Part shown: one piece after another, positions 45,341 through 52,959 of the stretch | How the letters are laid out: every line of letters starts with the position of its first letter | How positions within the stretch are numbered: the stretch's first letter is position 1 | Source of the DNA: a virus | Virus record (IMG/VR): IMGVR_UViG_3300044949_001207 | Span: 1 to 59,377 of that record | Reading direction: 5' to 3' (one strand) | Length of the DNA: 59,377 nucleotides | Program-made: the position numbers and the translations under genes | Notes under the pieces: generated by a model | Database searches by the model: none | What the model was told of the DNA's origin: nothing | Seen by the model: the letters and a program-made list of their open reading frames with translations, nothing else

Positions 45341-47364
45341 TACGCAACCGGGGGCTGCAGCTCAGGAGGGACTTCGGGCGGCATGTCCGCAGGAGGTGAA
45401 CCAGCATCCGCCCCCCCAGCGACCGGCCCACCGGAGGGAGGTTGCGGCGGCGGCGCTGGGGGAGGCGGAGGTGGGAGAAGGTATGGGGTGACATCGATGT
45501 CCAAGGAATCCGCCCAATCTTTCATCAAGGCGTTGAAAGGATCGACAACACCGGCACCGACGAGATTGGAAAGGATCGGCCCAAGCGTCTGAACGCTGAG
45601 CTGCATCTGTTCGACGCGCGTTGCCTTGTTGGGCTTGCGGGCGCTTCCGGCCTCGACGCGGTACAGGAAGTCGCGCGTCAGGCGAACGATGTCCTGCTGA
45701 GCCACCGTCTGCTGCCATGCAACCGCGCCAAGCGGGCCGAGCACAGGGGCAACGTCCTGGGGTTCGAGCAACCACCGCACAGCCAGAGCCTCTCTCCTGG
45801 CGAGAAGGCCCATGCAGTCTTCGAGTTCGTTCGCCATGTTGTCCGGACGAACGCTGATGTTTTCGTTCTTGATCTGTGCTTCTGCGGCACTGCGGAACTG
45901 GTTCCTTGTGTAACCGTACACCAGCTCAGAAAGCCCGGTGCGCTGGGCGAACTGATCCATGATCGCGGAGATGATGTCCCACAGATCCCGCGTCACTTGC
46001 GGGAATTGGAAGACCGACATCACATCCTCAATGCGTCGGCCCAGCAGCTCAGAGAGTTCGATGATCTTAAAGCCACCCTCAGACGGGGCGAGGATCTGAT
46101 CCTTGATCGTCTGGTCAGCGGCCTTCTGCACCGCCACCATGGTCTCGCAGCTCGTCGCGATCCTGGTCGCCAGGAACGAAAAGCACCAATTCAACAGCCG
46201 CAGCTCACCAATGGCAGGGCGAATGTGGCTCACCGGCCAGGCGTACCCAGGCTTCCAGTGGAACGCCAAGCCCGTAAACGGCCATCCATTCGGGTCGGCG
46301 TAGAACGGGATGGGCCAGGCCACCCTTGGCAGCAGGCTCTGCGGGATGCCCAGCTGCTCGTCCACCTCTTCGTCCATCACCGCAGGCGGGACGTTCAGCG
46401 GGTAGTGGACGCCTTCGCAGATCACCAGATAGCAGTACTTGCCGAGGGAATCGAATACCCCCTTCGACTCTTTCGGGGCATCCTTGAGCCTGTCGCCCAT
46501 TCCCGTCTTCGACCAAATCTTGTAGAAGGTGACGAGCTGGTTGGTGTTCTCGACCTTCTTCTTGCGAGGCTCCCGGCCCAGCTTGTGGTCTTCCCGGTCA
46601 AAGTGCTTCTGGAGATCCTCAACCGGGACGCCGTAGGTTTCCGCGACTTCCGCCAGCGGGCGAACGCACTTGCGGGCGCACCAGAGCATGTCATCGGCAT
46701 TGTCGAAGTCGGGGTCGATGAGGAGGTTATCGACGGTGTCGTAGAAGCTACCGACCATCTTCATCGGCGGGGTGCTGCCGTCGCTCGAAGTGTCGAGCAC
46801 AACCAGCTCCGTCCAGAAAACACCCATCCCCTTGATCATCGCCTCATTCACGACCTTGCGGGCCTGCCGCTTCAGGTCGAGTTCCTGGCAATTCCAGTTC
46901 AGGTAGCTCTGCATCAGCTGGGCGGCGATCTTCCGCTGTGCCTTGCCGCGGATCTCGCCCTCGACCACCTGGATGATTTCCTGCTGCTCAGGCGACGGCA
47001 TGCCGTTCTCGCCCGCAGGCTCCGCCAGGCCAAACTGCTCGAAGGGCAGCTCAGGGTGCTCCATCACCGTCACTGTGCGGACGGGATTCCGGTGATAGAT
47101 CACCGACGCAAAAATCTCGACCAGCTCAAACACCTTGTTGAGCTGCATCCGAAAGCTGGGCGGGGCGATGGACGAGTTGTACCCGCGCTCGCCGCGGGCA
47201 TACCCGTCCTTCCACATCCAGTTGTGCTCACCATCGAAGAACTGCGAAGCCTCCTTCGCGTCCTCCGTAAACGACTTTTTGTAATCTGTCGCTGCTTTGA
47301 GCTTTTTGACCCAGGTCGCAACGACCTGTCGCAGCGGATTACTTGTCGGCAGTGTTTCGGCCAC
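45340..47364 (-). CDS. Portal protein, 674 aa
   Basis: The protein has the length and segments of podovirus-type portals: N-terminal EDAKEASQFFDGEHNWMW, SFRMQLNKVFELVEIFASVIYHRNP, a central AMIKGMGVFWTELVVLDTS, DNLLIDPDFDNADDMLWCARK and the long stem helix region RTGLSELVYGYTRNQFRSAAEAQIKNENIS. It ends in a proline-rich tail (PPPPPPAPPPQPP). It forms the 12-fold ring at the packaging vertex. The GTG at 47364 follows GAGAAGACCAACA and overlaps the small gene upstream by 26 nt. Confidence 0.8.
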   Translation of the reverse strand: MAETLPTSNPLRQVVATWVKKLKAATDYKKSFTEDAKEASQFFDGEHNWMWKDGYARGERGYNSSIAPPSFRMQLNKVFELVEIFASVIYHRNPVRTVTVMEHPELPFEQFGLAEPAGENGMPSPEQQEIIQVVEGEIRGKAQRKIAAQLMQSYLNWNCQELDLKRQARKVVNEAMIKGMGVFWTELVVLDTSSDGSTPPMKMVGSFYDTVDNLLIDPDFDNADDMLWCARKCVRPLAEVAETYGVPVEDLQKHFDREDHKLGREPRKKKVENTNQLVTFYKIWSKTGMGDRLKDAPKESKGVFDSLGKYCYLVICEGVHYPLNVPPAVMDEEVDEQLGIPQSLLPRVAWPIPFYADPNGWPFTGLAFHWKPGYAWPVSHIRPAIGELRLLNWCFSFLATRIATSCETMVAVQKAADQTIKDQILAPSEGGFKIIELSELLGRRIEDVMSVFQFPQVTRDLWDIISAIMDQFAQRTGLSELVYGYTRNQFRSAAEAQIKNENISVRPDNMANELEDCMGLLARREALAVRWLLEPQDVAPVLGPLGAVAWQQTVAQQDIVRLTRDFLYRVEAGSARKPNKATRVEQMQLSVQTLGPILSNLVGAGVVDPFNALMKDWADSLDIDVTPYLLPPPPPPAPPPQPPSGGPVAGGADAGSPPADMPPEVPPELQPPVA

Positions 47365-47668
47365 TGTTGGTCTTCTCAGCGGACTTGGCGGGTTGCATCA
47401 GTTCGCGGAGGGTGGCCGTTCCTGGTGTGAACTGCCAGCATCCCAGTTCGTGCCAACCATGGTCGCCCAGGAGGTCAGGGTCACTCTTGTGGTGAACGCT
47501 GTTTCGCTGAACGAATCCGGCTGTGGTGAACGTCAGGATGCTTATGGTCGTGTCACCCACTCCAATTACCCAGCCAACCGCCGGGTCGGAGAATCCCCTC
47601 AGGTCGTTGCTGTAGAGGACGCAATCCCCAAGGGACGGAACGGGCATTTTCCACTCAGTTGAAGTCAT
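47339..47668 (-). CDS. Hypothetical protein between TerL and portal, 109 aa
   Basis: Unrecognised. It begins MTSTEWKMPVPSLGDCVLYSNDLRGFSDPAVGWVIGVGDTTISILTFTT, a small beta-barrel-like pattern often seen in short phage proteins next to the portal. Overlaps both neighbours slightly, which fits co-translation. Confidence 0.6.
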   Translation of the reverse strand: MTSTEWKMPVPSLGDCVLYSNDLRGFSDPAVGWVIGVGDTTISILTFTTAGFVQRNSVHHKSDPDLLGDHGWHELGCWQFTPGTATLRELMQPAKSAEKTNSGRNTADK

Positions 47669-49388
47669 TTCTGTCTCCTTGCGGGCCTAAGAATACATAG
47701 CTGCCATGCTGGTCTGTCAGCCGCTTTTTGCGGTCGGCCTGCCACTTCACCCACCATGGATCTGGCTCTTTGTATTGGGGCGGCGGCTTGTGGTAACGCG
47801 GGCGATATGCGCAGAGGTACTCAAGCGTCTGGCACAAATGCACCTCGCCCCTGGTGTTCGGCTTGTCGGTGACGATGGCCGCGCCGGAAACGTAGTTCAC
47901 CAGCTTCCTGTAGCGCTTGATCTCCCGCTCCAGGTCGGGGCAGCTGTTGGAAAGCACCCGCAGGATCGGGGTTCCCTCTGGGCGGATGTGCATGGCCGTC
48001 CTGGTGGCCTCCATACGGGCGGGGATGTCATCACACCCGGCAAGAAAACTGGCCCCTGTGATCTGGCTGCGGATGCCCCGCTTGACGAGCTGCTCTGTGT
48101 ACTGCTCGACGGGGAGGCGACCGGAGCCGATGTCTCTCAGCCTGCCGCCGTGGGCATCGATGAGGAACGCATGGAAGTGCCAGCCCTTGACCTTCTTCTC
48201 GAACTCCTCACCAAAGATGACGGCATTGGACTGCCTGAGGTAGAGCTGGTCGTACACCAACCAGAAGTCCTCTGACGGCGGGACGGCGGCGAACAGGACA
48301 GCCGTCACCGCATGGCCTGGGTCGATGACCGCGTATCGCGTCCAATCATGGGGGATCTGGCTATCGGGCAGGTCAGACCGGCTCATCCCATGAATCCGCA
48401 TGTCGAAGTTGGGATAGCACAGGACGGAGTCGGTGATGAAGTCGCCCTCAGCCCGCATGCGGAGAACGTCCTCACCGGCAGCTGCCCACCGCTCCAACGA
48501 CTTCCGCTTCTCATCGTCATCGATGTAGGGGTTGTCCAAGAACCGGAGCTTGAACAGCCGGATGTTGGACTTGTCGCCCAGAGCCTGCTCACTGGCGTCG
48601 GCCCGCTCCTTGAGAGAGAGCAGGGCGTTATTGGTCGAGTGCGGCATAGCCGACCAGCAGAAGACACCCTTGCGGTCGGACAGACGGGCCTGGGCTTCGG
48701 GGATATGCCGCTCGTCGTTCAAGTCCTCATCGACATGAATCCGATCCGCTTGATACCCCTGCGCTGGCTCACCCTCAGACGAGAAGAAGTGGATCACCCA
48801 ACCATTCACAAGGGTGCATTGCTGGATGTAGTTGGCGCTCTTGAGCACCCAGCTGGTGGACTTGATCATCCGCTTGGGGATCAGCGGCGGAGCTGGACGC
48901 GACTCGCCCTTGCGGTGCTTGTCCTCGACCGGATTGAACGCCCGCCACTCGCCGGTCTGCTCGTCCTTGATGATCCGGAACGCCCCCTTATTGAAGAGCA
49001 TCGGATACACCACCAGGCCGATGTGCTTCCAATCCCGACCAATGATGATGAGGATGCCGTTCTCTTTGGGGTACTTGTTGAACGGGTCTTGCCCCGTCAC
49101 CGCCCTGGCGTCCTCCACGAAGGTGCAAAGACTCTTGCCGGATCGATTGCCGCCGATCACCAGGATTTCACTGGCCTTGCACTTGTGGATCTCCTCCTGC
49201 TGCGGGTTCGGGCGGTACAGCCTTAGCGCTTCGATTCGCCTTTCGCGGAGTTCGTTTTGAATGTCCTTGAGGCCGTCCCGCTGGAACTGCGTCAGGGATG
49301 GCGTCTGCGGGATCGCAGGCGGGGAGACCTTCGGGTGCCGAGGCTGGCGTTTCCGCGGTGAGCCGCCGGGGTTCTTCTGCTTTGACAT
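47655..49388 (-). CDS. terL: Terminase large subunit, 577 aa
   Basis: The ATPase has Walker A GGNRSGKS (about 78-85) and Walker B RIHVDEDL (about 216-223), followed by CWSAMPHSTNNA (motif III/C region). The nuclease domain begins YAVIDPGHAVTAVLFAA (first catalytic Asp) and continues with HAFLIDAHGGR (second acidic residue). It packages DNA into the prohead with the portal. AAGGGGACAACCATCA precedes ATG 49388. The length is normal for the family. Confidence 0.9.
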   Translation of the reverse strand: MSKQKNPGGSPRKRQPRHPKVSPPAIPQTPSLTQFQRDGLKDIQNELRERRIEALRLYRPNPQQEEIHKCKASEILVIGGNRSGKSLCTFVEDARAVTGQDPFNKYPKENGILIIIGRDWKHIGLVVYPMLFNKGAFRIIKDEQTGEWRAFNPVEDKHRKGESRPAPPLIPKRMIKSTSWVLKSANYIQQCTLVNGWVIHFFSSEGEPAQGYQADRIHVDEDLNDERHIPEAQARLSDRKGVFCWSAMPHSTNNALLSLKERADASEQALGDKSNIRLFKLRFLDNPYIDDDEKRKSLERWAAAGEDVLRMRAEGDFITDSVLCYPNFDMRIHGMSRSDLPDSQIPHDWTRYAVIDPGHAVTAVLFAAVPPSEDFWLVYDQLYLRQSNAVIFGEEFEKKVKGWHFHAFLIDAHGGRLRDIGSGRLPVEQYTEQLVKRGIRSQITGASFLAGCDDIPARMEATRTAMHIRPEGTPILRVLSNSCPDLEREIKRYRKLVNYVSGAAIVTDKPNTRGEVHLCQTLEYLCAYRPRYHKPPPQYKEPDPWWVKWQADRKKRLTDQHGSYVFLGPQGDRNDFN

Positions 49389-49899
49389 TGATGGTTGTCC
49401 CCTTGAACGATGCCAGGGCTTCCTGGAATCGGTTGTTGAGTTCCTGCTCCAGCTCCTCTTCAGACCACAGGGACAGGGGTTTCTTGGCCCCGCCCTGCTC
49501 GACGTTCTTGCTTACCAGGCGGCAGAGGGTCTCAAGCAATCTGTTTCTGGCCGACCCGCCAGGCGGAGAGTCCCAGTACTGCTTGACCATGACCGCAGAG
49601 AACCCGGCCACTCCGCCGAAGTACTGGAAGACCCGCTCAATCACCTCAGCGGAGTGCGGAATGTTCGAGCCACCCTTGGCGGATGACTGCAGGAACAGAT
49701 CCACACCGGCAGCTTCGATCTGCCGCAGGCTGGCTTCCCGTTTGGCCTGCTTCCGCTCAGCACTGGCCCGCCGAGCCTTGGCCCGACAGGAGAGGCACTC
49801 CGCCGTGAAGTGACCCTTGCCGTCCTTGGTCTTCCAGCGGAAGTGCTGTTTGTCGAGCGGGTACTCAGTGCCGCAGACAGAGCATGTACGGTTGTCCAT
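49168..49899 (-). CDS. Terminase small subunit candidate with zinc-finger N-terminus, 243 aa
   Basis: Residues 1-45 (CSVCGTEYPLDKQHFRWKTKDGKGHFTAECLSCRAK) form a CxxC...CxxC zinc finger. The middle is helical (SAEVIERVFQYFGGVAGFSAVMVKQYWDSPPGGSARNRLLETLCRLVSKNVEQGG), which fits a DNA-recognising terminase partner. The last ~70 residues are Pro/Arg/Ala-rich and overlap the terL start by 221 nt. Location directly upstream of terL is the main reason for the call. Confidence 0.55.
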   Translation of the reverse strand: MDNRTCSVCGTEYPLDKQHFRWKTKDGKGHFTAECLSCRAKARRASAERKQAKREASLRQIEAAGVDLFLQSSAKGGSNIPHSAEVIERVFQYFGGVAGFSAVMVKQYWDSPPGGSARNRLLETLCRLVSKNVEQGGAKKPLSLWSEEELEQELNNRFQEALASFKGTTINVKAEEPRRLTAETPASAPEGLPACDPADAIPDAVPAGRPQGHSKRTPRKANRSAKAVPPEPAAGGDPQVQGQ

Positions 49900-49914
49900 G
49901 CCTATAAAGCATAA

Positions 49915-49941
49915 CACCCCGCGGGTTCAAACCGCAGGGTG
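49915..49941 (-). terminator. Hairpin between capsid genes and terminase genes
   Basis: On the minus strand CACCCTGCGG, loop TTTGAAC, CCGCGGGGTG: ten base pairs with one G-U, followed by TTATGCTTTATAGG rather than a clean U-run. It lies just before the TerS candidate's start, so it may terminate part of the capsid transcripts or cut their level. An mRNA-stabilising end for the capsid genes is another reading. Confidence 0.5.
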
Positions 49942-49976
49942 CCAGAGGCGATTCTTCTTCCGGTTCGATCAAGCGA

Positions 49977-50600
49977 TCAGATCTGATCGCTCCACAGATT
50001 GATGCGAATGGAGGTCGCGGCGGAGGCGACGTTGGCGGCGGCACCAGTGTGCTGGCCGATCATCACCGTACCAGTGCTGGAGGTGGCGTCACCCTTGTAG
50101 GTGACCGACCCAGCCGTCGCACTGACCACCGCAGCCAGGCCAGCGGTGTAGGCCGTCGAGCCGCTGGCACCAGCGGTCTTCAGCACCGTCACCGGCCCCT
50201 TCACCACCACCCAGACGATGTCGTTCTGCCGGATGTCCACACCGGAGGGGATGTATTCATCCACCACCCCGTAGGCACGACCGTCAGCGACGTTCGTCGC
50301 AGTGGCGGCGGCAGAAAACTCCGTCATCGACGCATTGGCCTTGCCGGTGTCAAACGCCACCAGCTTGCCAGCCAGGGACGCACCCGTCGTGTTCGACCCC
50401 TTGTAGCGGGCCGCGACACAGTAGACGAGGCGGTTGCTGTTCCGCGCACCCGTCGAGGGGTTCACATCCTGGAAGGCCTTGATCTGGCCGACGATCTCAC
50501 CACCGGCAATCGGGTTGCTATCGCCGTCGAGTTCAATCGCCTCGCCACTCAGAAGAGTAGTGCCGCGACGGAAGAACGGATCACTGAAAATGCTCGACAT
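49977..50600 (-). CDS. Capsid-associated (decoration/structural) protein, 207 aa
   Basis: All-beta, Gly/Ala/Thr/Val-rich (GEIVGQIKAFQDVNPSTGARNSNRLVYCVAARYKGSN..., TSIRINLWS), without charged clusters. It directly follows the major capsid gene. This composition and place suit a head decoration or minor capsid protein. A DUF2190-like capsid-cap fold is possible but not demonstrable by eye. Confidence 0.65.
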   Translation of the reverse strand: MSSIFSDPFFRRGTTLLSGEAIELDGDSNPIAGGEIVGQIKAFQDVNPSTGARNSNRLVYCVAARYKGSNTTGASLAGKLVAFDTGKANASMTEFSAAATATNVADGRAYGVVDEYIPSGVDIRQNDIVWVVVKGPVTVLKTAGASGSTAYTAGLAAVVSATAGSVTYKGDATSSTGTVMIGQHTGAAANVASAATSIRINLWSDQI

Positions 50601-50618
50601 GGTTCAGATGTCTCCTTA

Positions 50619-51785
50619 TCAGGCTTGAGCCGTAACGGGGGCGAGGAGGAAGAAGTTACGCGGCGAACGGAAACGCAGGTTGCCGAGTGTGGAGCAGGCA
50701 TACCGATAGCTTTGGGTCTCTTCCGAAAAGAACGGCCCCTCAGCCACCATCAGCTGATTCTCCAGGCAACGCAGCTCCATATTTCCGATGGAAATGCCGT
50801 AACCGCGGCCCGCCGGGCAGGCGTATTCCGAAGTCACCTCGACCCCGTCGAGGCTGACGGTGTCGCTGAAACCCAGAGCCTTCAGGCCGTTCTCCTTCGA
50901 CACGACGATCCGCTCTTGATCCTTGTAGGAATTCAAGAACTGGATGTAGAGCTGGCGATCCAGCACCACCATGTCAATCTGGGCCTCCTTCGTGTCGTTC
51001 CGCTTGCACTGCGTGATGCCTTCACGCATCGCGAAGACGCTGTTGGCCCGCCAGCTGCGAGTGCCAGCCGAGTTAAACGACGAGGCGTTGTAGTTGATGA
51101 TCACAGGCGAATAGAAGTCGAACTCCGGATCGACCGGGACGTTCGGCCACTGGCCGGTGGTGGCGTTGATACGACCACCACCGTAGTAGCCGAGCTTCGT
51201 GGACAGCCCGGCGTAGTTGTCATCCGGGAAGCCATAGCGGTCGGCAGTGCCGCCCAGGAAGGGGGCAGTGCCGGTGCTGTCGAGCGTTGCCACGCCGGAA
51301 TCCGACTCATCGACGGTGCCGGTGTAGTTCAGGAAGGAGTCCATGCCGTGGAAGTCGTTCTCCGCGCCCGTCGCGTTGCCGTCCTTGTACGGCTGATACG
51401 ACAGGTGCTGTTCGAGCGACTCCTTGAGCCGCTCCGCCATCTTCGACGCCACATCGACCAGCGCCTGCTGGCCGCGGTTCTCCAAAAGCTCTCGACGGTA
51501 GATGGCGTCGGTGGTCGTAAAGCCGCGCCAAGGAAGCTCGACGCGCTTCCACATGTTGACCCGGCTGAACGTCCGAGGGGTGTCCCCGGTGTTCCCGGTC
51601 ACAGGCGCGTTGCGATAGCGCACATTCCAGTCGAAACCTCGACCGGACTGATTCATGATGACGTTGCCGCTCGACTCGAGCATCGCAAAGATTTTGAACT
51701 TCCGGAACGTCGTCAGCTCTTCCTCACGAAGATGGTTGACGATGGTCGTTCCGATAACGCGACTCCAGTCGGTGGGCGAAGCCAT
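50619..51785 (-). CDS. Major capsid protein, 388 aa
   Basis: Length, location between scaffold and packaging genes and sequence layout fit a major head protein with the HK97 fold. There is an N-terminal helical arm (DWSRVIGTTIVNHLREEELTTFRKFKIFAMLES), WNVRYRNAPV, then an E-loop-like region and a spine helix (ELLENRGQQALVDVASKMAERLKESLEQHL), MRE-GITQCKRND and a beta-rich C-terminus. GAGGAAAAGCACAC precedes ATG 51785. Confidence 0.8.
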   Translation of the reverse strand: MASPTDWSRVIGTTIVNHLREEELTTFRKFKIFAMLESSGNVIMNQSGRGFDWNVRYRNAPVTGNTGDTPRTFSRVNMWKRVELPWRGFTTTDAIYRRELLENRGQQALVDVASKMAERLKESLEQHLSYQPYKDGNATGAENDFHGMDSFLNYTGTVDESDSGVATLDSTGTAPFLGGTADRYGFPDDNYAGLSTKLGYYGGGRINATTGQWPNVPVDPEFDFYSPVIINYNASSFNSAGTRSWRANSVFAMREGITQCKRNDTKEAQIDMVVLDRQLYIQFLNSYKDQERIVVSKENGLKALGFSDTVSLDGVEVTSEYACPAGRGYGISIGNMELRCLENQLMVAEGPFFSEETQSYRYACSTLGNLRFRSPRNFFLLAPVTAQA

Positions 51786-51807
51786 GTGTGCTTTTCCTCT
51801 TACGGGG

Positions 51808-52899
51808 TCAGATCAAACCTTCGCGCTGCAGATTCGCTGCAAGCTTTTCCGCGAAGGTCATCGGCTTTGAGGGAACTCTGGCGTCTGTGGTTGCCGCGGG
51901 CCTCTGACTCGCAGTTCGCATGGCTTGCTGTCGCAAGTACTCCATGTTCCTTTGAGCAGTTGCATCGGCAGGACTTGGAGCTTGAGGTGCCGCCTGCATC
52001 GCTGCCTGCGGAGCCTGCGGCTGGGCCTGTTGGTGCTGTGCCTGCTGGGCGGATTGCGAACGAAGGCTGGCGAGCATCAGATCCCGCTCGACCATCTTCG
52101 TTGCAAAGTCCCAGCGGGCCTGCGCACCGGCAATGCCCAACTGCTTTGCGTCCTGTATGTATTTCTGGACAGCCAACCCCTCCGGAGATACATTCCCACT
52201 TTGGTCGTACAGCCAATCAGCGTTTTCCCGCTCCAATTTCGTGACAAAATCTTCGTCACGCATGCGCTGAATCTGCTCACCGACGATGGCTTGGGCGCGC
52301 TGCACGGCGACCTTCTCCACCATCGGGCCGAGCGTCTGCTCAGGATTCTCAAGGAACTTCTTGGCGAAGTCGGCCCGGTAGGCCAGGTGCTCAGTGAGAG
52401 CACTCTTCGCCTCCAGCGGTGCGTTTTCCGCGATCACCTCCCGCCCGTTCTCGTCGCGGACGAGCCACTGGCGGTATGAGTCCTTGATTTTCGGCGGGTT
52501 CCACCAGCTCGACTCTTCTGGCTGCGGCTGGCGGGGAGCTGCTACCGGAGCGGCCTGGCCCTGTTCGCGGGATGACTTCCACTGCTCGAAGGCCTCCCGG
52601 TTGCTCAGGTAGTCGCTGGCAAACGGGATGATCTGCTGGTACTGCTGAAGCGCGCGGGACGCGGCCTGCTCCCGCTGCAGCGATTCGTACAAGCCAGCGG
52701 CGACAGCTCTATCGTCCTGGCCCTGGAACTGGGGGAGCGACTTGAACGCGCCCCACAGGTCGGTGACGCTGTAGCCCTGCTCCTGAACCGGCGCGGCCTC
52801 TGCGGATGCCACCGCAGCCGCCTCTGACTGCTCCGATTCAACTGGTGCCGCCGATACTTCCTCAGCGACCTCTGCGGACTGAACCTCTTCCTCTGACAT
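51808..52899 (-). CDS. Scaffolding protein, 363 aa
   Basis: An acidic N-terminus (MSEEEVQSAEVAEEVSAAPVESEQSEAAAV) is followed by a long helical body rich in Q, A and E (QREQAASRALQQYQQIIPFASDYL..., TLGPMVEKVAVQRAQAIVGEQIQRMRDEDFVTKLEREN) and a basic C-terminus (PMTFAEKLAANLQREGLI). This is typical of head scaffolds, and the gene directly precedes the major capsid gene. AGGAGGAATGCC precedes ATG 52899. Confidence 0.75.
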   Translation of the reverse strand: MSEEEVQSAEVAEEVSAAPVESEQSEAAAVASAEAAPVQEQGYSVTDLWGAFKSLPQFQGQDDRAVAAGLYESLQREQAASRALQQYQQIIPFASDYLSNREAFEQWKSSREQGQAAPVAAPRQPQPEESSWWNPPKIKDSYRQWLVRDENGREVIAENAPLEAKSALTEHLAYRADFAKKFLENPEQTLGPMVEKVAVQRAQAIVGEQIQRMRDEDFVTKLERENADWLYDQSGNVSPEGLAVQKYIQDAKQLGIAGAQARWDFATKMVERDLMLASLRSQSAQQAQHQQAQPQAPQAAMQAAPQAPSPADATAQRNMEYLRQQAMRTASQRPAATTDARVPSKPMTFAEKLAANLQREGLI

Positions 52900-52917
52900 G
52901 GCATTCCTCCTGGGCTG

Positions 52918-52932
52918 CGCCAAGTGTTGGCG
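52918..52932 (-). other. Short hairpin in front of the scaffold gene
   Basis: CGCCAA, loop CAC, TTGGCG: a 6-bp stem without U-run, 18 bases upstream of the scaffold start. It could set mRNA processing or expression ratio at the step from the large virion gene to the scaffold/capsid genes. Confidence 0.45.
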
Positions 52933-52959
52933 TGCCAGGAGTGGAGGTGCCAGCCATTT

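Noticed and set aside
45442-47430. 662-codon open frame on the plus strand
   Set aside because: It is antisense to the portal gene, which has clear family features; long antisense frames are common in GC-rich genes. The same holds for plus-strand frames at 40245-41696, 41898-43472 and 50049-52244.
49915-49941. T-arm-like GGTTCAAACC suggesting a tRNA
   Set aside because: No acceptor or anticodon arms can be drawn around it; it is explained by the hairpin between capsid and terminase genes.
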